Shown one piece after another: positions 48,598-60,824 of a stretch of 64,000 nucleotides of DNA (position 1 is the stretch's first letter; the number at the start of each line of letters is the position of its first letter). The notes below the pieces were generated by a model. That model worked only from the letters and a program-made list of their open reading frames with translations, was not told where the DNA came from and ran no database searches. The DNA comes from Amblyornis subalaris (Eukaryota > Chordata > Aves > Passeriformes > Ptilonorhynchidae): NCBI GenBank assembly GCA_018881555.1, contig JACAXG010000007.1:8012935-8076934 (forward strand). The letters run 5' to 3'. Both the position numbers and the translations under genes were made by a program.

Positions 48598-48859
48598 AAA
48601 GAAAAGCTGCATTAGGAGCTGTGTTTTTCTTAGATAAAAGTTACATAGAGAAATCTCTCTCTCTCAGTGCCTTCCTCTGCTTTCCCCGAGTATCAACAGC
48701 AGCAACTATTTGTATTGGCCACACCATTATTTTAAACAGAAGGGACTGACTTGCACGCAGCCCACACACAATCAAAATCACCGTGTAGCATAAAGCTGAT
48801 GTCACCTCTTGCTGCTACTCACATAATGGATTTTGTTCTCAGTCTGCGCACCAGTACAA
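48598..48859. other. short single-copy stretch
   Basis: Contains (TC)6 at 48654-48665. Nothing else recognised. Confidence 0.5.
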
Positions 48860-48879
48860 TTTTTTTTTTTTTTTTTTTT
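48860..48879. repeat. T20 homopolymer
   Basis: Uninterrupted run of 20 T. Read on the minus strand it could be a poly-A tail, but the sequence to its right shows no polyadenylation signal in minus orientation and no recognisable retrocopy. Confidence 0.93.
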
Positions 48880-50119
48880 GCTAGGCAAAATCGTTCCAAA
48901 AGAAAGAAATTACTGAATCAAAATAGTCTGAAGGATTACCAAAATTCAAATTGAAATGAAAAATACAAAGATGTTTGCATGAATATTCTTCTTAAAAGAC
49001 TCTATCAGCTTGATTTTAACTATCCATTTTTCTTTTCAACCTGTGGAACATCCCTCTCCAAGAGCTAAATGTACACAATTCCAGGCTTCTTTTCTTTTTC
49101 CCAAAAAAAATCACTTTGTCACCAAGACGCATATGAGAAATTTATGCCTGTCTCTGCTTGGCATCACTGCCACCTCATGGATTAATGAATTCTGTGTCCT
49201 CTAATTCCCCCACATTATGCACCTCTGTTTTGTATGAGTAGCCAAATGTATCAAGATTCATTTTAATGAATGTGAGTCATTCCCCTTATTCAGAAGGCAG
49301 GGCTGTTATGTTGTAAGTAAGCACACCATTAGCTGTGCTAAAAATAAACAGGCATTACCTGCAGGAAAACCTATATAGTAAAAGTACACACTGCTAAGTA
49401 CATAAAAAAAAATAAAATAGAGAGGCAGGGCCTGGAATGGTGTTTGTTTGCAACAGACAAAAGAAACAGGATGGATTGCATAGGGAATCTGCNGCACATT
49501 TCCTCCAACAGGTCTGAAAGAACAGTAGGACCTGAAGGCTGCCTTACCATGACATTTAAATTCAAACCACTCAGTGTCAGCATACATTTTGTTGATGCTT
49601 TACCATGCTTAAGGTAATTTAATTGTTAGTGCTGAAAGAAAACTAAATGGATGGCTTCTTTTAACACCAGTTTTCTTCTGTGTCTTGGTTGGTGCAGAGC
49701 AAGTATTTCCTGTGTGGTTTGATGGAGATTTCAAGGTTTGGAGATTCAAATATTTCAAGGTCAGCCCAATGTTGGTTAAACAGAAAGCATGCATGACTTT
49801 GCCATGTGGTATTTCTGTTCCATTATTTTCATGACTTTTAGTGTGGTTCAATGGGAAAGGCTCTGGTTGAGTCTCAGAAACCAAGCTCATAAATCAGTAA
49901 GTCAATCAACAAGTCTGGGGAACAATATGTTCTTCTATTTTAATTTCTTTGTGGGAAATGTGTAAATAGATACTGGCAATGAAGCTGGAATATAATGGGT
50001 ACTTACAAATTAAGGCATCCAATGATTTATCTTCTCTACGTGCAGTGTAAAAAGAGGTTATGCTTTCCGATCCGTTAAAATACTATTTTTAAAATAATAA
50101 AACATCTTCCGTTTTCAAG
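48880..50119. other. single-copy noncoding stretch
   Basis: No gene or transposon recognised. Minus-strand frames of 93 codons at 49306-49587 and 49609-49890 have no domains. Confidence 0.5.
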
Positions 50120-50400
50120 GATGAGAATTGCCGCCTCCCGACCGGCTTCCAGAAGTGTGGGAAGTCAACACACGGAGATGAAAATTTAAAGACTCCTGGC
50201 AGGACATTTCCACGTGACTGCTCGTTACCGGAGACCTCCCAGCATCACCTCATGCAGCACACAGCAGCACAGCAGCCTGACCCGGGCAGGTATGGCATTA
50301 TTTACTGCAGCTTCAGCCTGGCCCTGCAGCTCCCTCGGCGCAGGACCTCTGTGTGTCTTTGCCCAGGTGTTTCCCACCGTAAAACCCAAGGATGAACAAG
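50120..50400. other. small CpG-containing patch
   Basis: Locally raised G+C with about eight or more CpG in the AT-rich, CpG-poor surroundings (gccgcctcccgaccgg, gttaccgg, cccgggc, ctcggcgc). It also has donor-like (ggcag|gtatgg near 50290) and acceptor-like (tctttgcccag near 50365) words. It could be a first exon or promoter of an uncharacterised transcript, or merely a GC fluctuation. No protein is recognised. Confidence 0.3.
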
Positions 50401-53400
50401 AGGCTTGCTGGTTTCTCAGCAGTCCGTGGACACCAATTAGTTAATGTTTGCACAGAACTGATAAAGGCGGTCATAAACCATAAAATGCAAAACATTTAGC
50501 AAAAGAAAGGGGAAAATGTTTAAAATCACTTTGTGCCTATGTCTCAGCTAATGAGTTTTTGGTAGTGTTTGAACAGCTAAAGTGCTGTCTGTACAACTGA
50601 TCCCAGACAGCTAATTCAAGCCCCCNCACTGAAGTCCTTTTAAACAAACCGAACAATATGTATTATATGCTGAAAATTTATTATGGAAAGAAACAGAAGT
50701 AATTTATAAAGTTACATCATCTATTCCAGGAAAATAATGCAGAACTTGTGATTTAGGAAGCCAAACACCAACCCTACATCAAAGAGTCAACTAAATGTTT
50801 ACTACAAACAGCTGACAAATGGCAATTCATAGCTCAAAAATGTCCACAAAACCGCTCGCCAACCTATTTCAAATAATTTTATTACTTTTTTGCAGTTGTT
50901 ATAAAGGGCCATATTTCTGAATGACTTACAAATGGGAGGAAAAAATTAGCATTTAAGAAACCAATTGTTTGCAAAAAGTAGCCTGTCCTGCCCTAAGGAC
51001 CTGACTTTTGAGGTGCATTTGGGCCTCAAACGAGAGAAACCATAAGTGGGCTTTTCAAAAGCTTCTAAATATCTAAATGAGGTCCCTATGAATTTTTAAA
51101 ATCTCATTTCTGCCTGTCCAAATCTTGGCATGTTTAAATGTCTTTAAAAGCTGACCCCATGTTTTTGTAGCGTGCAAGGCATTATCTGAAGGCTCATATC
51201 CATTGCAAGAGGCAGCTGCAATTACTGTACCACAGTCATGTTCCTCACATGGGGCCAACAAGAGCAAACAAACACGACCGAGCAGCACAGCAACACAGAG
51301 TGAGTTGTGCTATTTCAGGCTGCTCCTGCCTTNGTCATGAAAAGAGCATTAGCTTGAGCATTACCTCCCATCTTCAACCTGTCCTCTGAAACTGCGAACT
51401 AGCTTAAGCTGAAATGTGGCCCAAATAGAGCAGGAACAGGGATCTGGAGAGGAATGACAAGATAGTACTTCAGACTGGGGCGATGAAGCTTTGAGTGACA
51501 AATATTAATCAGATACACCTTCAGGCATGATTTAGTATTTGAGCTTCACTCTCAAACATGGAGCCCATCCTTCTACTTCCATAAAGGTACATGGTATTTC
51601 TAAAAATACAATTCCCAATGAAGCCAAATGAAGAGTGTGCCCTGAGTTCAGTCACATCTGTAAAGACTTAATATAGGATTTTTGAACTTGAAAGGTGTCT
51701 CCTCCTTTACAGAAATGTGGAGGCCGAATGTGTCCGTAGTTATAGAAGTGTATCACTCAATCCTACTCCAAACCACTGCAGGAAAATTTTTACCCGGAAA
51801 TAAAGTGGCAAAACAACAATTATACAAGTCGTTTAGAAGCTGCCCACTTGTACCTGTAAAATAGACAACAGCAAAACTAATTTGGAGTGGGCTCTAAGTG
51901 CTTGGCTGGTACCACTGGTGAAAGAGATCTTGTCTAGAAAACAAAATGGTTGTCAGCTTTCCTCGGGAATGGAGTCATAACTTCAAACTCAAAAGTAAGG
52001 TACAGGAAGACAAAATCTAAGAAAATATAAACAAATAAAATACCATAAACATCACACTGCAGAAAAATCCGGCTGGCTCTGAACCTTGCTGATGATAATA
52101 CAGAAAATGAAAACNTTAATTAAAACCAAGCATCTTTAATGAGTTTATCAATTTTTCTTAACTTGTGAGTTTTCCAGGTATTTTTCTTGAATATACCTAC
52201 CATGTAAAATGCTATTAGGTTTGGAACAAACTTTATATACAAATATATATCTTTGTATGTGAGGTGTTTTACATATATGAACTTTACAAAACCACAGAGT
52301 ACGCAGCACATTGTGGGTGTTAATATCATCTAAACAGGTGGTTTTCCTGGACAAAATGGTCCAGTCTCTGTCTCTATTGCAATGACTTAAAAACTTAAAA
52401 CGAAAATCCCAGCAAAAATTAGGGCACNTGAATTTAAGCTTGAACTTTCCAACCCATATTTGCAGTACTCTGGGAAACATTCCTTCCATTTAATTAACTT
52501 GCTGGGATATTCCTGTAGTGCAAACACAGCATCAGATGCAAAAACAGATGATGTGGATTATGCTAAAAACATCTGAATTATTATCATCACAGCACTTGGT
52601 CAGTTACTTGGTCACACTTTCCAGAGCAACAAAGGCTGGCCTTAGACTTGCAAAAAACAGGCAGCTGCACAAGGTGTCTCCTTGCACTGAAATTACTTGC
52701 TGGCTGCTTTGTCAACAGCGTGGCTTCCCCTAGGCAAGTCTTGCTTGCCCTTGAAAGAGTTGCAAGACTCGTTCTGCACCATAAATATGATCAACGGATA
52801 GTGGGACAGATTTACTGCGCCTCAGCCCTCTTCTAATGTCTTCCTACGATATCATCAATACCCTCTGTGGCAAAAAATTTCCTAGCACAACAGCACGAGG
52901 CTGGAAATGCTTCCATTTGCTCTTCTGCAACCGAGTTGGTGGCTCCTGGCTTATTCTCAAGGAGGGAAACTGGGGAATACACACAGCAGGTGTGAGTGGC
53001 ATGGGGGTCTCCACACCAGCTAATCAGGAAGGATTGCCTGAGCACCCCCAGCTGCCACTGTGATTTTGTCAAGGCCTTTGGACAACACAGTGACATTTCA
53101 GAAGTCTCAGCTTTATGAGAGGAAGAGCCATGCATTGTACAAGTCAAAGTACAGTTGTGCAATTGTGTGACACTGGTGGAAGACTTGGAAGGTAGAAAAA
53201 ATTCACAAATTCTGATTGCCTTGTGCTTCCTGCATTAACTTAGCTACTGTTTCCTGCTCTAAACCTCCTCCTTGGCAGTGCACTCCTTGCTCCTCATTTG
53301 CAGTAGGAGCTGTTGTGCTGTCTGGAATCAATTATCATAAAAGCGCTATTTTTATTAATGTAGTTTCCTTGTTACAGTTTCTGCTGTGATTGAAGGCTTT

Positions 53401-54174
53401 CAAAGGTCAACCTGAGCGTATCAACAGNAGGGTGTATCAGGCACTGTAGAAATGCACTGACAAGCCCTTTAACAACTGCTCTTTAAGCTGGGCAGACAGT
53501 GAGAGAAATCCAGTATGAAACAGCTTGGAATAGAATATGATCAGGATGATGAAGGCTGTAATATGCAACCAAAGTCCAGCTGCCTAAACAGAAATCAAAC
53601 CTCAAAGATTTCCACATCACGAAAGACATTTAAAGTCGATGCATTGGATTAAATTACAAACTTTTACAGATGAACCCTTTCCTACACGTTTTTTTAATTT
53701 CTTGGACTATGCCAGAGTGTCTTTGGATTCTAAGTGAAACAGATTTTATTGGCTACTTACTAACAAAATCAAACAAGTTTTGGTGGTGTTCTTCATAGAT
53801 TTGTTTCCTCATATCCATGAAGCCATAATCCTTTTTCAGGTTTTCCATGATGAGGAAGACAATGTACCAACGTTTGGTCAGAAATCAAACCATGACTTCT
53901 GATGCTGAAAGCCATTCCTTTTCAATAGTCTCTATGACATACTCTGTATTGCAAGCAACCTAAGCGATGTCCAAAGGTATTTGCTAAGAACTTCTTAATG
54001 TAAGAAACCCACCTATGTCTCATATGTGGTATTAAATGCTCATCCCAATGTCTGCACTCAAGTGAGACAGGAGTACTTAAACAAAAACAAGCAAACAAAA
54101 AAAGAGGTTGATTTCTTTTATGAGCACATCATGAAATAATTATAGACTCAAACTATTCATCTGGACTTTTCATT
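50401..54174. other. single-copy noncoding stretch
   Basis: No gene recognised. Open frames up to 113 codons (52148-52489 minus) and 109 codons (52833-53162 minus) have no domains and overlap plus-strand frames. Confidence 0.5.
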
Positions 54175-54236
54175 AATGGTCGGACTTGACAATCATAAAG
54201 GTCATTCCTAGCCTATACAATTCTATGATTCTATGA
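54175..54236 (+). repeat. short CR1 LINE 3' end
   Basis: 'tggtcggacttgacaatcataaaggtcattcctagcctata' is a worn bird CR1 tail (consensus order 'ggttggacttgatgatctttaaggtc.cttccaacctata'). It is followed by two near-perfect terminal units, caATTCTATG ATTCTATGA. Only about 60 bp, a severely 5'-truncated insertion. Confidence 0.87.
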
Positions 54237-56948
54237 ACTTTCAGCAGTCAATCAAAACATAGGTGGATATTTTCCTAGAAAAATGTACAAGAAGACCAAT
54301 GAAGTCAAGCAGGATGGGTGGTAACCACAGTTCTGTGTTTGGCAGTCCTGTGTTTGAGTTTGCCTGGTCCCTAGATGAGACAGAAGAAGTTCTGAAAAGG
54401 GATATCCAGAAACACAAACATGTAAAAACTTCACAGACCTAAGATAATAATCTAAATCCTTCAGCAGGCTATGTCATATCTATACTGAAGTCAAGTGTAA
54501 ATTTGTTTCTGGTTTTTATTATCTTATATATATAACACTATTTATTATATAGGACAATTCTAACAGATTGGTAATACATAGAAGCCTTCCAGAGAAACTC
54601 TGCAGGTCAGTCTTTAGCTTTCAGCTGCTGTGCCTATTTTTCAATGCTTAGACCTTGTTGGAAGTGAAACTTCTTTAACTTACTTCAGATTATATCGTGA
54701 AAACCATGATCAAGTTTCAGAAAGTGCCAGACTCCTGACTGGCCACCTTATACTGTTCTTAAGTCTGACTTTGATACACATGTATAAAACCAGTTCAGTA
54801 AGGAAACACAATTTTTCTCTTTTTTTCCTATGCTTTTGTTTATTTTATATAAAACAGTGTCTGTATTTAACCCTATGATCCCAGTTTTTTGTATAATTAG
54901 TAATGAGTTGACCAATCTGATGCTAAACAATTTCCTTGGTATATCATATATCTTAGTAGGAATAAAAATAATTATAACAAAAATAATAGTAACACAGTTG
55001 TCAGATAAATGGCTAATTTGTGAATTAATATTTTGTTAAAACTTGCTGTTTTGGTTGTCCATTATTTGAAAACTAATGTCCTTGAAGCTATAGCTGGACA
55101 TTTGTTCTTAATTATTAACATCTGATCTCAGTAGTCATAGTTCTTTTATTGACAATATCTGAATCACAAAATCAATTTGCTCCTCAAAGGTAAAGAGTTC
55201 ATTAAAGTCAGCCTTTAATAAGACAAAAACATGAACACATTATGGAGCAGATGTCTTTTTCATTATTACATTAAACAGCACACCTTCATGTGGACATTTC
55301 CATGTGGTTACAAAAACCCCAAACAACCAGCATTGCATTAAAAGCGTTATATTTGTGATTGTTTCACTTCAGCCTCTGAATAGTTGTATATATCAACAGA
55401 AAATAGCATTATCATGAAGAACAAGCATAGTTATAGACCACCAAGTAAAGGCATCTCTGTGAATATGACAGAGTGATGAAGGGTCAGCAAATCATGGTTA
55501 TCTGATTGCTTTGTTTATATAGACATCAGTGTTCACAAAAACCCGTCGGTTTTGTACTGGAAACATCTCTGTGAGTACAGCTGAAGTTACACGAAAGCAG
55601 GTTAATGTATATTCTGGAAGCAGTTGTCAAATCAAAGTGTGACAGTAAGTTGTTTTTATACTTACTCAAGGACCCAAAAGATAGAGTAGCCAGAAGAAGT
55701 AAGGAAAAGAGAGGACAGAGCCTGAATGAACCCCAGCCTGGCAAAGCAGATTAGAAACACAATACCATTGCAGATTATTGCTGAACTGGGCACAGTATAG
55801 GAGCAGTTGCAGCTCTCCATAAAGCAGCCAGCAATCCTTGTCTCTGGGATAAGCCTCTGGTTTCCTTCCCCATTCTGACAGATTCCCCCTCACAGTGCTG
55901 CACCCCACCAGCCTCTCAGCCCAGACGTAGCTTCATCTGAAGCCTGTCATGTGGTCAGGGGGACTACTGCAAGTGAGGAACTAAGTATCCCTCTGTGGAA
56001 AACCTGCAGGGAGAAAAGGTGATTTACATTCATTTTTTTTTTCTCTCAAGGCAAAAAATTAGAATCTGATTAATAATAAAACTTACATGACTTGTATCTG
56101 ATGCTTATCTTTAAATCAGCTGCAAGGGCATGGTGATTCCATTGGCATCCACAAAATTTGTTAATCACTGGAGATTTCACTGGAAGAAGATGGTATTTCA
56201 AAACATGCAGTGCACTTCCAGGCTGGGATCTAGATACTACAGCCAATATCCCTGATAAGTAACGAGAAATGTGACTAGAGAAATAATGACAACCTAGAAA
56301 TCCGAGATCCGGTAGCACCATTGACTAGACCATCCTGAGCTGCNCATAATGGTGCGCCAGAGAGCACTGCCTAAATTTGCTGTGGCTCTGGCTTGCATCC
56401 TACTGATCTGTGCTGACAATTTGTGGACCCTTTAGTTCAGCCTCAGGTGCAGATACCACCACTTCTTGAAGTCCTTCAAAACAGAAAGTCTGTCCCTGCC
56501 TTCAGGTGTGCAAATGCAGCTTCTTCATTCTTCCAGGTGCAGCTCCTGGGGGTTTTCAGCTGGCAGGCAGTACTCTTGCTCNCTTTCTTTTAAACAGAGC
56601 TGCTACGTGCAACTGCCCTGCCCAGGTGCTGTGAGTTCAGCAGCCATAGCTCAGGAGTCCATGGACAGCATTGCCAAGCACCCTATGCCCGCTTTTCTAT
56701 GGAAAAAGAAGTCCCAGAGGTAGTGAAGGTGAGATAACAGCATGTAGGCACTGAATATGGCTACATTATTTTCATACCTCCTGTGATCTTGTGATCCTAA
56801 GCAAGGCCCCCGGACTTCCTTATCTGGTGGTAGATGAAACTGCAGTGTGAGAGCAAAACCAAACCCTGTTAAGCATGTGATGTTATTTAAATGTTGATTT
56901 TCCAGTTCTAGGAGTATCCATCGTGGAAAAAACCCTAGCACTAAAGAA
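54237..56948. other. single-copy noncoding stretch
   Basis: AT-rich, especially 54480-55060. No gene or repeat recognised. The 141-codon minus frame at 56651-57076 is partly produced by the AGCG/AGCA microsatellite and has no domain. Confidence 0.5.
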
Positions 56949-56972
56949 AGCGAGCGAGCGAGCAAGCAAGCA
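56949..56972 (+). repeat. (AGCG)3(AGCA)3 compound microsatellite
   Basis: Three AGCG units followed by three AGCA units without interruption, as expected from CpG decay within a tetranucleotide repeat. Confidence 0.9.
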
Positions 56973-59900
56973 TGAGGCAGAGGATTATTATATGAAGACA
57001 TAAGTAATACACAGGTAAATATTGCATAATGATAGAATAAAGTTACATAGTGGCTACCTGTGAGTAAGGTACACATATAGGAAATACCTTTTTCATTCAG
57101 AAATTCTGGCAGTGTAGTTTGTTACTTGCATGTTCTGCCATGAATGGAATACACACATAATTATTTTTAGTAGCACTTGGCTTAATAATAGTGGTATGCA
57201 GAGATTTGGTGCATAACATTTTACGATAAGTTGCCATATAATTTGAAAGTAATGTGATGCCTTCTGCTTCTTGTGCAATGAGCCTGCTCAGGCTTTGAGA
57301 ACAGTTGGGAAAATTGTTTCTGCACACAATATTTTGCTATCTGTCTCCTACAGCTTCTGAAATCAACATGCAGTTTTGTATGCAACGTCATTGGTCGCAG
57401 GGCTGACCATAGTAAAAGATACATTACTTTTGTTATAATCTTTTAGGCGTTCCAGGCCTCAGTGGACAACAACAGAGCCTTTGTAGAAAGTTTTAGGCAC
57501 TGGCCCCAGAACCGCAATTAACTCAGAAAGACTGCAAAGAAAGGGAGGAAGATGAAGGCATGCNGAGGAAATGAGATGTGGATTTGAATCCTACATCTCA
57601 ACGGCAAAGTGAGTCCAGATTTCATCATGTCACAGCAAGAGTCTCTCAGGATCATTTTTGTTCACCNTGTAGCCTCCTGTGAGATTCTCTCTAAATATTA
57701 TATGATCCTTGCTAGCTGAGAGCAGTTCCCCTCAAACACCGTTATTTCACATACAAGTGATTAAGGGAAATATAAGGTACTTTATTGCCTCAAAGACTAG
57801 GATAGTTCCATTTAAAGTAAGTGGAGAGGCTTCCCGTGCCTTTGGTCACATCCAGTCTGATCCCAGGGGAGCTCTCTCTCCTTCAGCTGTTGCTTCTAGT
57901 GACTCTTGCTTGTTACTGCTACTGTGCCTGGAATAGGGGAGAATAAGTGAACATTTCCCATCCCTTTATCAGTCACAAAAGGAAAGGCAAAAGCAGAACC
58001 TGTGAAATGCACTTCCAGGAGAACACAGGGAAAATCTGACCATTTAAAATTGCATTTAATGTCCTGTGCCANAGTGTCACATGTGTGCACTACAAGCAGC
58101 AAAGGAAGGGATATCTGAATGATTTCATGAAGAAATCTCCCCCCACTCATTGCCAGAAAAATGGCAGGCAGCATGAATTCAGTTCCTATTATTTAAAATT
58201 AGCACTAAAAGATCAGTAAGTAAAAGGCAGAAGCTGACCTGCTGCACTATATGTGCTACACTCCTTAAACATCATTTGCCACNTAGCATTTATGTCTAAA
58301 CTGTTTGATACGTGAACCAGCCCAAATTACCTGGGTGCCNGTCCTTCCCTAGCCATCCTGTCATGACTTCTCCATGCCCCGTGCGGCTGGCTTTCCTACC
58401 CCAACAAAAAAGGAACAGAGGAAGGGAGTAGTGTGTGTATCCAAACCCNATCCTCCAAAGTGAGGGTGGCATCGGGATACACAACTTGATCTGTGATCTC
58501 GGAAGTACTTCCAGGTGCTGCATACTAAACATACCCAAAGAGTGCTCTGGCAGAAAGCCTAGATCTCGTGGTAGGGAAGAGCTGTAATAAGCTGTTGATG
58601 ATGCATATATGGAGATTGCATATACAAAATTTTCTAAAACTTCTTTAACTCAGCTTCTTCCAGAGCATTGGACACCCCATATGTTTTTTCTTAATTGTTC
58701 CCTCAAAACAAATCATTGTTAAGTCCATACATATTTTGCATGCATCTTCATAGAGGAGGAGCAGAACAAGCCCATACACAGCATTTTCAGGTTGAAAGCA
58801 TCTAACAAGCATCAACTAATTATGCTATTTAGAATAAAAAGAAGAGGGACTCATTTGCATAGCTATAGACAAGCTAGTTACCCTTGTCTCCCTCTCAGTC
58901 AAATGGCATCTAGGCAATATAGACAAGAGTCTGGGGCACTATGCATCTTGTCCTAAAGCAGCCACCTAAAGTAGATCAGATGTGTGTAACCTAAAAACAC
59001 CTTTTCCTCTCTACTATCTGTAAGGTGAGTCTGCTCTGGCTGCCTTAACTGTGGCACAGTTTAGATAATCAAGCCTGATGGGAACAACTTTGTGTCCTAT
59101 ATCAATTATGTTCAGCTCAATTATATCCAGCTAAGAAAGCAACCNTTTCAATAATTTAAATTGCCTAAAGAAGGAATAAGAAATTTCACATGTACAATAG
59201 AATATATCCCAATAAGTATTTGTAAGAAATATGCTTCNCCTGTTAAATTCAGCTGAAGGATTGAATATTTGTTGTTGTTACTGTGATTTTTACTTTCTAA
59301 AAGACCTGTTCACTCAACTCTGCAGGGATTTTGCTTCNTGTTACAAAAGATAAGCCTAGTTTCTTCAGTCCAAAATGCTGATAACATTAGCTGTTTTAAC
59401 TGCCCATGAAAGGCTATCTGTTTGACAGCAATCTGGTGGTCAAAACTTATCATCCCTTTCAAATTATAGCATCATCATTAGCATACTTCTGTGCCATTTA
59501 AATATCCTGCTTCTTCTACAAGAAATTGTGTTCATTTGTTAGGAAAAAAAGAAAAACCTTACAAAGAGGAGTCATGAAGAAGCAGCTGACATGTAAGTTA
59601 GTCATACTTCCTTGTGGCTTGTCTCCTAAAGATATACATGGCCAATCTGCTCATAAAATCCCCAGGCATGCTGTTAATAGTGAGGGACACAAAGGCTGTA
59701 GTCGTTAAACTTTTGGCCAAACTTCTCAAAGTTTTCAGGAAAGAAATATAATAAGCTAAATAGTAATGGTTCAGCAATAAAGAAGAAGAAACAACCAAGT
59801 AGAGAAAGGCAGTGTCACACAACAGTTTGGTGGCAGATGATTCAAGGAAGCCTCTTTGAGCTAGGGCTGTAGCCAATGCCACAGCGAGCAGCACCATTAG

Positions 59901-60773
59901 CCATATGGGAGTCTAAGATTTGGAAGGATGGTTCCAAGTACAAACCCACCCCCTCATCTCCTGGCTCCTAAGGGAAAAGGGCAGCAAAGCGTCTTGATTT
60001 CAAATCTTACCCAGTTTTAAGGAATATATAAAATTTTTCAGTCTTTGTGTATGAGCACAGCATTCCCACAGTGAGCCCTCTGCTCCCCAGGAGCATGGAA
60101 GAAAGAGTGACTATGACTCAGGATGATGACACTGCCTCGGGACTGGTGGAGGCTCCCACAGCAAAGCTCAGAGGTGATCCATGGCCCTTTAATACAATTT
60201 AGGGCAACCACCAGNCGTCTTAAACTACAAGGAGAAAGAGTCATATGAAGTAGCAACGAGCCACTTCATCGAGCAAGAACAATGAACTCTCTATACTGAA
60301 AGCATGGAGAGCCCTAAGACTTCCAGGCTATCACAAAATCCCTCCACGAGGANACAATTAGCTTAGCTCAGTGTGTTGTTATTGCTTACACACAGCCAGA
60401 GATAGACAGATACATAAACAGTGCAGCAAACATTTTCTCTCACACAATGTATTTGTCCTTACATGGCAAATGAGGGGGGCAGGAAAAAAAGTGTAATCTT
60501 CAAGGAGAAACAAGTTTGGCAGCGAGAAGAAAAGGAGATGAGTAATACTTCTGCTTCTGCTTTTCAGAAGGGTTTATTTGAAAGCTCTGTTGTGCCCAAA
60601 GTGTTGACTCACCCATGACAGTTTTCAGCATCTACATTTACCCTGAAGCAGAGCAAGCTTCTATATGGAGGTGTACAACAGGGCTGCACTGGGGAGCNGT
60701 GAGGGGTTCATATAGTTTGTACATGGGGCTATAGTTTGAAGAGCTTTATAGCAAACCTGCTCATTCTGAAAGT
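56973..60773. other. single-copy noncoding stretch
   Basis: No gene recognised. A minus frame of 99 codons at 59598-59897 begins with a hydrophobic, signal-peptide-like segment (MVLLAVALATALAQRG) and has further hydrophobic stretches, but no known family, and N- and T-rich chance frames often look like this. N calls are frequent from 57.5 kb on. Confidence 0.45.
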
Positions 60774-60824
60774 TAAAAAAAAAAAAAGAAAGAAAAAAAA
60801 GGAAGAAAAAGGAAAAGAGAAAAT
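60774..60824 (+). repeat. A-rich purine tract
   Basis: A13, then GAAAGA8GGAAGA5GGA4GAGA4: about 50 bases of pure purine. No retrocopy recognised upstream, so it is called simple low-complexity sequence rather than a poly-A tail. Confidence 0.85.

Noticed and set aside
48860..48879. T20 as the poly-A tail of a minus-strand processed pseudogene
   Set aside because: No polyadenylation signal in minus orientation and no retro-copied coding sequence to the right.
56651..57076. 141-codon minus-strand open frame
   Set aside because: Partly made by the AGCG/AGCA microsatellite; no domain; the rest is hydrophobic low-information sequence.
60774..60824. A-rich run as a retrocopy poly-A tail
   Set aside because: Interspersed G makes it a purine tract, and nothing retro-copied is visible upstream.
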